DNA of 64,000 bases from Sphingobium sp. CAP-1 (GCF_009720145.1 NZ_CP046252.1:2622001-2686000), one strand, 5' to 3'; numbered from the stretch's first letter, positions 26,401 to 35,277 are shown. Program-made: numbers and translations. The notes: generated by a model from the sequence alone, not told the origin.

Positions 26401-29400
26401 CGGCGGTCGCGGTGCTGTTGAAATAGATCAGGTTGCTCTTGTTGGCGTTGACGGCGTCATTGAAGCTGAGATTGGAGGTCGCGTCGCCGCCCGCGCCGGC
26501 GATCGCGCCATTGCCGTTGCCGCCATAGCCGCCGCGCGCATATTGGTTCAGCGACAGCGTCCCCGCCTTGGTCGATCCGCCGACGGCGTTGCTGAGGCTG
26601 CTGCCCGCGCCCGCGCCACCGGTGGCGCCATCATAACCGGTGCCGCCATTGCCGCCATATTGGTTGACCGTGGCCGAAGCGCTGGTGCCGCTGCTGTCGG
26701 CCCGCGCCGACGATCCGCTGGCGACCCCGCCCGCACCGCCGCTCTGTGCCGCACCGTCGCCGCTGCCGCCGCTGCCGCCGGAAGCGTTGGCCGTGGCGGC
26801 GACATTGTCGCCGATGATCGTCGTGCTGGTCGCGGTCGCGCTGGCCGTGGCCGTGCCACCCGCAGCGCCGCTGGCACTGTCGGAGGCGTAGCCGCCGCCG
26901 CCGCCAGTGGCGTTGGCGGTGACATTCAGCGCGCGCGTCGCCGTGCCGGTGGCCGCCGCCGTCGCGGCTCCGCCGGCCTGACCCGCCGTGCCATTCTGGC
27001 CGCTGCCGCCGCCGCCGCCCTGGCCACTGGCATAGAGGTTGACATTGTTGCTCTTGGTCGCGTTGGCCGTGTCGTTGAAGGTCAGGCTGCTGCTGGCCGA
27101 TCCGGCCAGGCCCGCCGTCCCGCCATAGCTGTAGCCGCCGCCGCCGCCGTTCGCATTCTGGGCCAGCGAGAGGGTTCCGCCATTGGTCGATCCCGTGACC
27201 TTGTTGGTCACGCTGGCCGCCGCGCCGTTGCCGGCATTCGCGCCGGAATAGCCAGTGCCGCCCGATCCGCTGCTCATGTTGAGCGTGGCCGAGACGCTGC
27301 CCGATCCGCCGCTTCGGGCGCTCGCCGACGACAGGCCATTGGCCGCGCCGCCATTGCCGGCGCTGTTGCCCGCGCCGCTGGCGCTGCCGCCATTGCCGGC
27401 GCTGGCATAGCCTACCGCGCTGACCGTGTCGGCCAGGCTCGTCGCGCTGGTGGTCGCGATATTGGTGCGGGCGCCGCCGCCTACGCCGCCATCGCCCCCG
27501 GTGGAGGATGCGCCGCCGGTGCCGCCGGAACTGCTCGCCGAGGTCTGGGCCGCGCGCGCGGCGGTCAGCGTCGCGCTGGCGACGCCCGATCCGCCCTTGC
27601 CGCCGTCCACGCCGTTGCCGCCGCCGCCACCGCCGCCCGATGCGCTGGTGGAGGCGTAGAGCTGGACGCTCTTATTGGCGTTGAGCGTGTCGTTGAAGGT
27701 CAGGCTGGAGGTCGCCGTGCCGCCATTGCCGGCGATGCCCGCTTCACTGCCGCCGCCGCCGCCGCCATAGGCGTCCTGCTGGAGCGAGAGCGTGCCATTC
27801 TTGGTCGATCCGCTGACCGCGTCGGTCAGGGTGCTGGATGCGCCCGCGCCGCCATTCGCGCCGCCATAGCCCGCGCCGCCGCCGCCGCCGCGCTGGCTGA
27901 CCAGCGCGCTGGCGCTGACGCCGCTCGTGTTCGCGCTGGCGGTCGTGCCGCTGGCGCTGCCGCCATTGCCGGCCGTCTTGCCCGCGCCCTGGCCCGATCC
28001 GCCGCCGCCGCCGGTGGTATAGGCGGCGGCGGCGACCGGGTCGCTGCCGCTGGTCAGGCTGGTCGTGGTGCTGGTGGCGTTGGCGGACCCCGTCGCCGCG
28101 CCGCCGGCCGCGCCATTGCCCGCCGCCGCGCCATAGCCGCCGCCGCCGCCGGTGGCATAGCTGTTGACGGTGATCTGCTTCGCGCCGGTGCCATTGGCGT
28201 TGGCGGTGGCCGCGCCGCCGGTGCGGCCGTTGCTGCCGTCCTGACCGCTGCCGCCGCTGCCGCCGGACGCGGAGATCGACATGGACACATATTTGGCCTG
28301 GGTGGCGTTGGCAGTGTCGTCGAAGGTCGCGTTGGATGTCGCCGCACCGGCCGCGCCGGCGGTGCCGCCATAGCTGTAGCCGCCAGTGCCGCCAGTCACG
28401 GCCTGCGCCAGATAGAGATTTCCAGACTTGCTGGCGCCGGTGACGCGATTGGTCAGGCTGACGCCCGCGCCCGCGCCGCCATTGGCGGTCGAATAGCCGA
28501 CGCCGCCATTGCCGCCATAGGCGTTCACGGTTGCCGATGTATTGCCCAGCCCGCCGCTGGCCGAAGCGTAGGTCGTGCCGGCGACCCCGCCACCCGCGCC
28601 GCCGGTTTCGCCGCCGCCGGTTGCATAGCCGCCACCGCCGCCCACGGCATAGGCGGTCGAATTGGTGCTTTCGCTATTGAGGGTCGAACTGGTGGCGAAG
28701 GAGCGGGATGAGGCGACGCCGCCATTGCCGCCCGATCCATTGGCCGATGCGGCGCCGCCATTGCCGCCCGCGCTGCTGGCATAGGCGGTGACATCCTTGG
28801 TCCCGGTCGCATTGACCAGCGTAGTCGCGTTCGCGCCCGCCAAGCCATCAGACCCGGAATTGCCGGTGCCGCCGCCACCGCCCGCCGCATAGGCGGCCAC
28901 ATTGACGATCCGGCTCTTGGTCGCGCCCGAATCGTTGAAGGTCAGCGAGGATGTCGCCGCGCCCGCCGCGCCGGCCACGCCGCCATAGCTGCCGCCGCCA
29001 TAGCCGCCATAGACATTCTGGGCGAGATAGAGGCTGCCGCCATTGGTCGATCCGCTGACCCGGTTGGTGGCGGAAGCCGCCGCGCCCGCACCGCCATTGG
29101 CGCTGTCATAGCCGGTGCCGCCGCTGCCGCTGCGAATGGTCAGCGTGGCGTTGGCCGTGCCGATCCCGGCCAGGCTGGCCGATGCGGAGGAACTGCTCGA
29201 CGCGACGCCGCCGTCGCCGCCCTTGCGCGTGGCGCTGTCGCCCCATCCGCCATTGCCGGCGGTCGCGTAGACGGTGGAATAGACCGCATCATTGAGCGCC
29301 GTCGTGCTGGACGCTGCGCCGGTGGCCAGCGCCGCGCCGCCATTGCCGCCGCTGCGATTATCGCTTGATCCGCCCGTACCGCTGCTGGCGTTGACCGACA

Positions 29401-30937
29401 GGCTGATGTTGCGCGCACCGGTGATGGAGGCGGTGGCGGTGGCATCCCCGGCAATGGCGCCGCTGGCGGTGCTGCCATTGCCGCCGCCGCCGCTGCTTGC
29501 GCCCACGCCGACGTTGATCTGGTTGCTGGTGGTGCTGTTGGCGGTATCGTCGAAGGTCAGGCCGGATGTCGCCGCGCCGCCCGCTGCCGCCGTGCCGCCG
29601 GTCGTTCCGCCGCCGGTGCCGCCATAGGCGGACTGGCTAAGATAGAGCGTGCCGCCGGCGGTGCGCCCGGTGACGGCGTTGGTCAGGCTGCTGGCCGCGC
29701 CGGCCCCGCCATTGGCATTGCCATAACCATAGCCGCCGCTGCCGCCATATTGGTTGGCCGTGGCCGACGCGCTGGTGCCGGCGGTGATGGCCGACGCGCT
29801 GGCGCCGCTCGCCACGCCGCCCGCGCCGGCGGACCGGCCCGCGCCCGCCGCCGATCCGCCGGTGCCGCCCGAAATGGATGCGGCGGCGCTGACCGAATCA
29901 TTGCCGACCGTAGAGCTGGTGGCCTGCGCGCTGCCGGTGGCCGCGCCGCCCGCGCCGCCACTGCCGGCGATCGCGCCATAGCCGCCGCCGCCGCCGGTGG
30001 CGTAGGTACTCGCCTGCACGCTGCGCGTGCCGGTCAGTGCGATATTCGCCGTCGCCGCGCCGCCGACCCGGCCGGACGTGCCGTTGGTGCCGCTGCCGCC
30101 GCCGCCGCCCTGGGCGGTGGTCTGGCCATAGACCAGCGCGCTTTTGTTGGCATTGGCATTGTCGTTGAAGGTCAGGCTGGATGTCGCCGATCCCGCTGTG
30201 CCGGCGGTGCCGCCATCCGAATAGCCGCCGCTGCCGCCGGTGGCATTATTATAGAGATAGAGATTGCCGCCATTGGTCGATCCGGTGGCGGCGTTGGTGG
30301 TGGTCGCCGATGCGCCGGTGCCGCCATTGGCGCCGGAATAGCCGGTGCCGCCGCTGCCGCCGGTGCGGCTCGCCGTCGCGACCGCGCTGCTCGCGCCATT
30401 GGACACGGCGCTGGCGGTGGCCGATCCCGCCGCCGCGCCATTGCCGCCCTTGAAACCCGAACCGATGCCGCTGCCGCCGCTGCCGCCATAGGCGTGCGCG
30501 GTCGCTTCGACATAGGCGTTGGTGGCGGCGGTGTTGGTCGCGCTGGCGCTGGCGGAGCCGGTGCCGCCATTGGCGCCCGAATTGCCCGCGCCGTTGGATA
30601 CGGTGCCGCTGCCGGGGGAGCCGGCGGAGCCGCCGGTGCCGCCGACGCCCGTAGCCGTGGCGACCGCGCCGCCTGCGCGCGATGTCGTTGCGCTGGCCGA
30701 TCCATTGCCGCCGCCGCCGCCCGCGCCTGCCTGCCCGCCATGGGTGCCGCCGCTGCCACCGCTGCCGCCGCTGCCGCCGCTGCCGCCCTGGGCATAGGCG
30801 CTGTTGGTCGCATCGGCCGGCGTGCTGGTGGTGGCGCTGACCGACTGGCCGGTGCCGCCACTGCCGCCCGATGCGCCAGGAGTAGCCCCGTTGGTGCCAT
30901 TAGTGCCAGGATTGCCGGTGACAGAAACATTAGACAT
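23402..30937 (-). CDS. Giant Gly/Ala/Ser-rich modular repeat protein, predicted type I secretion substrate
   Basis: The predicted protein of about 2,511 residues is dominated by Gly, Ala, Ser, Thr and Asn (GGTGYGGANGGAGA-like runs). It has no N-terminal signal peptide, as expected for type I secretion. The middle is ten tandem modules of about 206 residues, each carrying an S-L-T-F-[ND]-D element. The C-terminal part of about 350 residues is different: less Gly, with Ile/Leu/Val-rich beta stretches (TVNLTVDLNQLSS, VTVTIAANGS) and a polar tail that could hold the secretion signal. No RTX GGxGxDxxx repeats are seen. The ATG at 30937 has AAGGGG eight bases upstream; an earlier in-frame start near 31045 overlaps the promoter. 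It could be an adhesin or surface coat protein. Its function is not established. Confidence 0.8.
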   Translation of the reverse strand: MSNVSVTGNPGTNGTNGATPGASGGSGGTGQSVSATTSTPADATNSAYAQGGSGGSGGSGGSGGTHGGQAGAGGGGGNGSASATTSRAGGAVATATGVGGTGGSAGSPGSGTVSNGAGNSGANGGTGSASASATNTAATNAYVEATAHAYGGSGGSGIGSGFKGGNGAAAGSATASAVSNGASSAVATASRTGGSGGTGYSGANGGTGASATTTNAATGSTNGGNLYLYNNATGGSGGYSDGGTAGTAGSATSSLTFNDNANANKSALVYGQTTAQGGGGGSGTNGTSGRVGGAATANIALTGTRSVQASTYATGGGGGYGAIAGSGGAGGAATGSAQATSSTVGNDSVSAAASISGGTGGSAAGAGRSAGAGGVASGASASAITAGTSASATANQYGGSGGYGYGNANGGAGAASSLTNAVTGRTAGGTLYLSQSAYGGTGGGTTGGTAAAGGAATSGLTFDDTANSTTSNQINVGVGASSGGGGNGSTASGAIAGDATATASITGARNISLSVNASSGTGGSSDNRSGGNGGAALATGAASSTTALNDAVYSTVYATAGNGGWGDSATRKGGDGGVASSSSSASASLAGIGTANATLTIRSGSGGTGYDSANGGAGAAASATNRVSGSTNGGSLYLAQNVYGGYGGGSYGGVAGAAGAATSSLTFNDSGATKSRIVNVAAYAAGGGGGTGNSGSDGLAGANATTLVNATGTKDVTAYASSAGGNGGAASANGSGGNGGVASSRSFATSSTLNSESTNSTAYAVGGGGGYATGGGETGGAGGGVAGTTYASASGGLGNTSATVNAYGGNGGVGYSTANGGAGAGVSLTNRVTGASKSGNLYLAQAVTGGTGGYSYGGTAGAAGAATSNATFDDTANATQAKYVSMSISASGGSGGSGQDGSNGRTGGAATANANGTGAKQITVNSYATGGGGGYGAAAGNGAAGGAATGSANATSTTTSLTSGSDPVAAAAYTTGGGGGSGQGAGKTAGNGGSASGTTASANTSGVSASALVSQRGGGGGAGYGGANGGAGASSTLTDAVSGSTKNGTLSLQQDAYGGGGGGSEAGIAGNGGTATSSLTFNDTLNANKSVQLYASTSASGGGGGGGNGVDGGKGGSGVASATLTAARAAQTSASSSGGTGGASSTGGDGGVGGGARTNIATTSATSLADTVSAVGYASAGNGGSASGAGNSAGNGGAANGLSSASARSGGSGSVSATLNMSSGSGGTGYSGANAGNGAAASVTNKVTGSTNGGTLSLAQNANGGGGGYSYGGTAGLAGSASSSLTFNDTANATKSNNVNLYASGQGGGGGSGQNGTAGQAGGAATAAATGTATRALNVTANATGGGGGYASDSASGAAGGTATASATATSTTIIGDNVAATANASGGSGGSGDGAAQSGGAGGVASGSSARADSSGTSASATVNQYGGNGGTGYDGATGGAGAGSSLSNAVGGSTKAGTLSLNQYARGGYGGNGNGAIAGAGGDATSNLSFNDAVNANKSNLIYFNSTATAGGGGTGANADGAAGGNASSINTASGTRQVSANASSSGGGGGHSNAGGNGANGGTARASMTSNSSGALNTDYATAAAYGYGGAGGNANGVGFSAGNGGAVSSASSATANTAGAATASATATLYGGNGGTGYGGANGGAGASTAATSRVKGSSNGGTVSLYQALYGGSGGYSYGGTAGAAGSATSTLNFDDTANPTQSGQVNVNSTASGGTGGGGTSATSGRVGGAATSNATVTGAKAITLASNAGGGTGGSAALNGSGGAGGTATGSAVATSTTVGNEAVNATMNATGGNGGSANGAGKTGGAGGIASGATASANSAGTNASASVVQTGGTGGTGANGANGGAGAVISLTDAVSGSTNLGNLSLNQRAVGGNGGGTDTGVARAGGATTSNLAFNDTLNANKSAQIYTTVSAQGGAGGNSQTTAGGNGGSATTISSIRGTRAVQAIGSANGGAGGSSTTGGGNGGAGGSARASMTAVSSTNLTTPVSATAYAYGGNGGYANGVGLTSGAGGSVSGLSSAEARGNGAGSVSAGLYAYGGAGGTGYNSATGGAGGSVALVDKVRGSSKAGTLSLTQNAYGGGGGYSYSGTGGVGGNASTKLTFDDTANANQSNAVNMSVTATGGAGNGSLVGSAGGGATAYGTLTAANNATVSASAAGGGGGTGSGSNGAGSAADAKSTVTGKAVSSTAYAVGGIGANSEADALAYAKGNSGSLHATSIASDFAGRLVTYVRADAYSSLYGTASIVDTSRALTSASMGLASSSTTTPQAVAQMFGAPTGADVTAVLAANSNIAAAFGAKSPSYFAIAQMGGRYSAAGTGTETVTSTVNLTVDLNQLSSRDNLVVGFYNGNGFGAGVSNVTVTIAANGSTLLNQSFASGAAAVTYFTNKAVDLGSLSAPLYSSNTLNLSVTMSLTINSSTSGFFGNLLIGDPPAAESAPAVAANDDPTGAMRQTRLQNLVSGLASFGSDRGAAHMAGHGRYGLPTQDMLLAPTAGYSRRHMLPV
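24450..30330 (-). repeat. Ten in-frame tandem modules of about 618 bp within the giant gene
   Basis: The motif encoding LTF(N/D)D recurs with its GAA-complement anchor near 30167, 29552, 28937, 28322, 27695, 27077, 26462, 25841, 25226 and 24605. The spacings are 615, 615, 615, 627, 618, 615, 621, 615 and 621 bases, all multiples of three (205-209 residues). The copies have diverged and are not exact. Units 1, 5, 7 and 9 share NANKS after the motif. Units 4, 8 and 10 have a T/N-Q-S/A ending, hinting at a two-module higher-order period in the C-terminal half. Confidence 0.85.
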
Positions 30938-31016
30938 GGCAACAGCCCCTTTATGCTTGCAGGGGCGACCCATTGTCCGCTCGTATGGACGGCGGATTTT
31001 AATTCTTCCTTTACGG

Positions 31017-31045
31017 AATAGCACGATCGGGCAAGGGGCTGTCAA
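31017..31045 (-). promoter_or_regulatory. Sigma70-like promoter for the giant repeat protein gene
   Basis: On the minus strand TTGACA (31045-31040), a 17-base spacer and GCTATT (31022-31017) precede the ATG at 30937 by about 80 bases. The -35 box is perfect and the -10 is moderate. It lies in the 155-base gap after the CysQ gene. Confidence 0.5.
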
Positions 31046-31092
31046 GCGCCGATGGCGACTGCCCTTGTGATTGTAAGGACGGCGGCGGTTGG

Positions 31093-31899
31093 TCAGCCGG
31101 TTGGCGTCTGCGCCAATATCTCCCGCGCGCGCGGGCCAAGGCGCGCCACGGCGGCGTCATGAATACCGGGCGCGGAACAGAGTAGCCCGAAAGCGGTGGG
31201 TCGCGGCCGGTTGAAGCGCAGCGGATCGCCCAGCGCGTCGGTCACGGTTGCACCCGCTTCCGCGCAGATCAGCGCGGATGCGGCCACGTCCCATTCATTG
31301 CCCCAGCGCACCGTGGCGACCAGATCGGCCTCGTCGGCAGCCACCATCGCCATGCGCAGCGCGATGCTGTTGGGCTTTTCCACCACGGTCAGGTCGCGAT
31401 CGACCCTGGGCAACTGGTCGGCCGGCACGCGCGCGCCGGGCAAATGCGTGCGCGGCCCCGCGCGCAGCGCCCTGCCGTTGCGAGTCGCGCCTTGCCCTGC
31501 CTGCGCCATCCACAATTCATTGCGGGCGGGGGCAGCCAATATGCCCAGCCTTACCGCGCCATGTTCGACCAGTGCCACCGACACCGCCCAGCCAGGTCGC
31601 CCGCGCAGATAGTCGCGCGTGCCGTCGATCGGATCGACCACCCAGACGCGCGGTACGCCCAGCCGATGCACCGTGTCCGCCGTCTCCTCCGACAGCCAGC
31701 CGGCCTCCGGGTCGATCGCGGCCAGCCGTTCGCGCAGCATTGCGTCGACCGCCAGATCGGCCTCGCACACCGGATGGCCGGGCACCTTCTCCCATTGGCG
31801 GACACGGGTTTCCCCGCCCGCCCAGAGCGTCAGCGCATGATCGGCCGCATCCGCCACGGCGGACACGACGGCGCGTAAATGGGCGTCATCCCCCGGCAA
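31093..31899 (-). CDS. cysQ: CysQ-like 3'(2'),5'-bisphosphate nucleotidase (inositol monophosphatase family)
   Basis: The 268-residue protein has the metal-binding signature of the family: SEET near residues 70-73, then DPIDGTRDYL (89-98), and WDVAASALICAEAGA near the C terminus. CysQ removes the 3' phosphate of PAP made during sulfate assimilation. The start is uncertain. A TTG at 31899 overlaps the TldD/PmbA gene by 14 bases, and internal GTG codons a few residues later are alternatives. It is downstream of and probably co-transcribed with the TldD/PmbA gene. A wider inositol-phosphatase role cannot be excluded from sequence. Confidence 0.8.
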   Translation of the reverse strand: MPGDDAHLRAVVSAVADAADHALTLWAGGETRVRQWEKVPGHPVCEADLAVDAMLRERLAAIDPEAGWLSEETADTVHRLGVPRVWVVDPIDGTRDYLRGRPGWAVSVALVEHGAVRLGILAAPARNELWMAQAGQGATRNGRALRAGPRTHLPGARVPADQLPRVDRDLTVVEKPNSIALRMAMVAADEADLVATVRWGNEWDVAASALICAEAGATVTDALGDPLRFNRPRPTAFGLLCSAPGIHDAAVARLGPRAREILAQTPTG

Positions 31900-33232
31900 T
31901 GGTCATCCCGTCGATGCGCAGCGTCGGCACGTTCATGGCGTAGCGGAAATGCAGGTCGTTGGCCGGCACCAGCCTTTTGAACATGTCCTTGAGGTTGCCG
32001 GCGATGGTGATTTCCGACACGGCGTGCGCCACCGCGCCATTTTCGATCAGGAAGCCCGCCGCGCCCCGGCTATAGTCGCCGGTGACGCCATTGACGCCCA
32101 TGCCGATCAGTTCGGTGACATAGAGGCCGCGCGTCACGTCCGCCATCAGGTCGCCCGGCGATACGCTGCCCGCCTCCATATGGACGTTGGTGACGCTGGC
32201 CCCCGGCGCGCCGCTGCCGCCCCGGCTGGCGTGCCCGGTGGGTTCAAGGCCCAGTTGCCGCGCGGATGCGCTGTCCATCAGCCAGCCGGTCAGTAAGCCC
32301 TTGTCGATCAGCGCGCGCCGCTCCACCGGCAGCCCCTCGCCATCGAACGGGCGTGATCGCAGGCCGCGCGGCAACAGCGGATCGTCGATGATGGTGACGC
32401 CCGCATCGAAGATCGCTTCGCCCAGCATCTCCAGCAGGAAGCTCGACCGGCGGGCGATCGCCGGGCCGACCATGCCGCCGATCAGATGGCCGAGCATCGA
32501 GGAACCGATGCGCGGGTCGAAGATCACCGGCATCACGCCGCTTTCGACCTTCACCGGATTGAGCCGCGCCACCGCGCGCTGGCCGGCACGGATGCCGATC
32601 GCTTCGGCATCGTCCAGATCTTCAAGATGCCGGACGCTGTGGCTGGCATGGTCGCGCTGCATGTCGGCGCCCGCGCCCGCCAGCACGCTGGCCCAGGTCG
32701 CATGGCTGGTGCCGGCATAGGCGCCGGCAAAGCCGTGGCTGGTCGCCAGCGCGACCTGGCTGCGGCCGGTCGATGCGCCGCCGCCTTCGCTGTTGGTGAT
32801 GCCCGGCACGCCGCGCGCCGCTTCTTCCGCGATCAGCGCGCGCTCGCGCAGTGCGGCGGGTTCCGGTTCCCCGGCGTCGGTCAGGTCGAGCGCCGGCGCG
32901 CGCTTGCGCAGCAGTCGATCCTCCGGCGCGAGGCCGGCATAGGGGTCCTCAGGCGCCTCGCGCGCCATGGCGATGCAGCGATCGACCAGCGTGGCGAGCG
33001 TCGCCGGGTTCATGTCCGACGCGGAAATGCTGGCGGAGCGCTGGCCCACGAAAACGCGCAGGCCGATCTCCTCGCCTTCCGACCGCTCAACATCCTCCAG
33101 CGCGCCGAGCCGCACCGACACGTTGGTCGACGCATTGCAGGCATAGATGGCGTCGGCTGCGTCCGCGCCCGCCTTGCGCGCGGCGCTGACCAGATCCTGC
33201 GCGCGCGACTGGGCTTCTTCTAGGCTGAGCAT
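31886..33232 (-). CDS. pmbA: TldD/PmbA family metallopeptidase-like protein
   Basis: This protein of about 448 residues begins MLSLEEAQSRAQDLV. It has the C-terminal TldD/PmbA features, including a SVRHLEDLDDAEAIG segment, RASRGGSGAPGASVTNV-like loops and a Gly-rich DYSRGAAGFLIENG stretch. TldD and PmbA form a complex that trims small peptides (microcin B17 maturation, CcdA turnover). It lacks the HExxxH motif of TldD, so the PmbA partner is the better match. The ATG at 33232 is preferred over a longer in-frame start because the family N terminus begins there. The partner TldD is not in this window. Confidence 0.85.
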   Translation of the reverse strand: MLSLEEAQSRAQDLVSAARKAGADAADAIYACNASTNVSVRLGALEDVERSEGEEIGLRVFVGQRSASISASDMNPATLATLVDRCIAMAREAPEDPYAGLAPEDRLLRKRAPALDLTDAGEPEPAALRERALIAEEAARGVPGITNSEGGGASTGRSQVALATSHGFAGAYAGTSHATWASVLAGAGADMQRDHASHSVRHLEDLDDAEAIGIRAGQRAVARLNPVKVESGVMPVIFDPRIGSSMLGHLIGGMVGPAIARRSSFLLEMLGEAIFDAGVTIIDDPLLPRGLRSRPFDGEGLPVERRALIDKGLLTGWLMDSASARQLGLEPTGHASRGGSGAPGASVTNVHMEAGSVSPGDLMADVTRGLYVTELIGMGVNGVTGDYSRGAAGFLIENGAVAHAVSEITIAGNLKDMFKRLVPANDLHFRYAMNVPTLRIDGMTIAGG

Positions 33233-33276
33233 GGAGGGGAGAGTGTCCTTATATGGGCGAAGCGAAGGGGGTGGCC

Positions 33277-34203
33277 TTACGCCCTTGCATCGGCAGGGGC
33301 AACGCCCGCCAGCCAATGGTCGAGCAGATGCCAGGCGACCGCCATGACCGGGGGGGCAAGGAACGGGGCGTCGGGATCGCCCGTCATCGCCGCGCGCACG
33401 CCGGCCTCGTCGCACCAGAAGGCGTCCTCAATCTCGGTCTGGTCCAGCGTCAGCGCCGGATCGTCGGCCTGTGCGATGCAGGCGATCATCAGCGAGGACG
33501 GGAAGGGCCAGGGTTGGCTCGCCACATAGTGAATGTCGCGCACGCGCACGCCCGCTTCCTCGAACAGTTCGCGCGCAACCGCCTCCTCGATCGTCTCCCC
33601 CGGCTCGATAAAGCCCGCCAGCGCCGAATAGCGTCCCTGCGGCCAGCTATGCTGGCGCCCCAGCAGCACGCGCCCGTCATGCTCGGCCAGCATGATGACC
33701 ACCGGATCGGTCCGGGGGAAATGTTCGGCACCGCAGTCGGTGCATGTGCGCGACCAGCCCGCCTTGACCGGCTGCGTGCCCGCGCCGCAGACCGAACAGA
33801 AGCGATGCCGCGCGTGCCAGTGGACTAGACTGCGCGCCGTGCCATAGAGGGCGACCTCTTCCGCCGGGACCAGGTCCGCGATGGCGCGGCTGCGCGGCGT
33901 CGGGATCAGGTTGGGGCCAAGGTCGGCGATCAGCCGGGCGAAGATCGGCCGGCCCGCCGGGTCGATGCCCAGCAGCACATGATCCTCGACCCGCGCGTCG
34001 GCGGCGATCGGCTCCAGCGCCAGATGCCCGTCCGCCTCGACCGGCTCCAGCCCGTCGAGCAGCAGCAGGCGCGCGGCCGGACTGGCGAAGGTTTCGGCCA
34101 GCAGCGCAGCGTTGGTGCGGATAGGGTCCGCCCGGTCCAGCGTCCCGCCGACAAAGCCCGGCAGGGGCTTTCCCGTCCCAAGGCGCGTTTCAGTCCCGTG
34201 CAT
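33277..34203 (-). CDS. nudC: NAD+/NADH pyrophosphatase NudC (Nudix hydrolase)
   Basis: The 308-residue protein has a zinc ribbon with two CxxC pairs (FCSVCG and CTDCG). A Nudix box follows (GFIEPGETIEEAVARELFEEAG), then the NudC-specific SQPWPFPSS. NudC hydrolyses NAD(H) and removes NAD caps from RNA. The ATG at 34203 overlaps the end of mutY by 14 bases, so the genes are probably coupled. A long N-terminal domain (about residues 1-120) is typical of the family. Confidence 0.93.
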   Translation of the reverse strand: MHGTETRLGTGKPLPGFVGGTLDRADPIRTNAALLAETFASPAARLLLLDGLEPVEADGHLALEPIAADARVEDHVLLGIDPAGRPIFARLIADLGPNLIPTPRSRAIADLVPAEEVALYGTARSLVHWHARHRFCSVCGAGTQPVKAGWSRTCTDCGAEHFPRTDPVVIMLAEHDGRVLLGRQHSWPQGRYSALAGFIEPGETIEEAVARELFEEAGVRVRDIHYVASQPWPFPSSLMIACIAQADDPALTLDQTEIEDAFWCDEAGVRAAMTGDPDAPFLAPPVMAVAWHLLDHWLAGVAPADARA

Positions 34204-35251
34204 CCTGATCCTTTCTCACAGCTTCCGCCGCGCGGGCGAACAGGGTCGGCAATCCGGCATCGCCGATCTGGGCGACCGGCCACCACTCGCCTTCGCCCGG
34301 CGGCGTCGCATCCTGTACCACATGGGCATGATGGACGGTGAGCGCCAGAGAGAAATGGGTAAAGACATGGGCGACCGGCGGATCGATCATCGTCCAGCGC
34401 GCGGCAAGCGGGGGTGTGGAGTCGGGCGCGGCGCTCCAGTCCGAACTGGGCAGCGCGCGCATCCCGCCCAGCAATCCCTTGTCCGGCCGCCGCACCAGCC
34501 AGACATGGCCGTCGCGCTCGATCCACCAGCCATGGCCCAGCCGATGGGGCTTGACCTTCTTCGCCGCCTTGACGGGATAGGCGGCCGGATCGGCGGTCTG
34601 CACCGCGGCGCAATCCTGCCGCAGCGGGCAAATGCCGCAGGCCGGGTTGCGCGCCGTGCAGATGGTCGCGCCCAGATCCATCATCGCCTGCGCGAAGTCG
34701 CCGGCGCGGGCGTCGGGCGTGATCCGGTCGGCCGCCTCCCGGATCTCAGGCCTTGCGGCGGGCAGGGGCGTGGCAATCGTGAACAGTCGCGCCACCACCC
34801 GCTCGACATTGGCGTCGACCACCACCGCGCGCCGGCCAAAGGCGATCGCGGCGACGGCGGCGGCGGTATAGGCGCCCACGCCCGGCAGCGCGCGCAACCC
34901 TTCCTCCGTATCGGGAAAGCGCCCGCCATGGTCGCGCGCCACCGCCCGCGCGCAGGCCAGCAGGTTGCGGGCGCGGGCATAATAGCCCAGCCCGGCCCAG
35001 GCGGCCATCAGATCGGCGTCCTTGGCTGCCGCCAGCGCCTCGACCGTCGGCCAGCGCGCGGTGAATTTCGCATAATAGGGGCCGACCGCCGCCACGGTCG
35101 TCTGTTGCAGCATCACTTCGGACAGCCACACACGGTAAGGATCGGTGGCATTGGCGCCCGGCGGCGCGCGCCAGGGCAGGCGGCGCGCATGGACGTTATA
35201 ATGGGCCAGCAGATCGGCCGCGATTTTTGTCTCTCTACCCTCGACGCGCAT
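34190..35251 (-). CDS. mutY: A/G-specific adenine glycosylase MutY
   Basis: This DNA repair glycosylase of about 353 residues removes adenine paired with 8-oxoguanine. The helix-hairpin-helix region LPGVGAYTAAAVAA, a catalytic Asp in VVDANVERV, and the 4Fe-4S cluster motif C-X6-C-X2-C-X5-C (CTARNPACGICPLRQDC) are visible. A Nudix-like C-terminal domain follows. The ATG at 35251 was chosen because it starts the conserved N terminus; an upstream in-frame start would overlap the divergent DUF721 gene. Only 26 bases separate the divergent starts. Confidence 0.94.
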   Translation of the reverse strand: MRVEGRETKIAADLLAHYNVHARRLPWRAPPGANATDPYRVWLSEVMLQQTTVAAVGPYYAKFTARWPTVEALAAAKDADLMAAWAGLGYYARARNLLACARAVARDHGGRFPDTEEGLRALPGVGAYTAAAVAAIAFGRRAVVVDANVERVVARLFTIATPLPAARPEIREAADRITPDARAGDFAQAMMDLGATICTARNPACGICPLRQDCAAVQTADPAAYPVKAAKKVKPHRLGHGWWIERDGHVWLVRRPDKGLLGGMRALPSSDWSAAPDSTPPLAARWTMIDPPVAHVFTHFSLALTVHHAHVVQDATPPGEGEWWPVAQIGDAGLPTLFARAAEAVRKDQDARD

Positions 35252-35277
35252 GGCGGCCCTATGCCATGTAGCGCGCC

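Noticed and set aside
23318..28711. Long open frames on the plus strand opposite the giant repeat gene (about 848 and 811 codons)
   Set aside because: They arise from the Gly/Ala-rich, GC-biased repeats. Their translations are low-complexity (A/G/R runs) with no family match, and the minus strand has a good promoter and ribosome site.
23402..30937. Repeat array considered as a CRISPR locus
   Set aside because: Repeat units are about 618 bp, diverged and in frame within a protein. CRISPR repeats are short and separated by unique spacers, and no cas genes are present.
23402..30937. Giant protein considered as an RTX toxin
   Set aside because: No GGxGxDxxx nonapeptides are visible; the Gly-rich stretches lack the Asp pattern.
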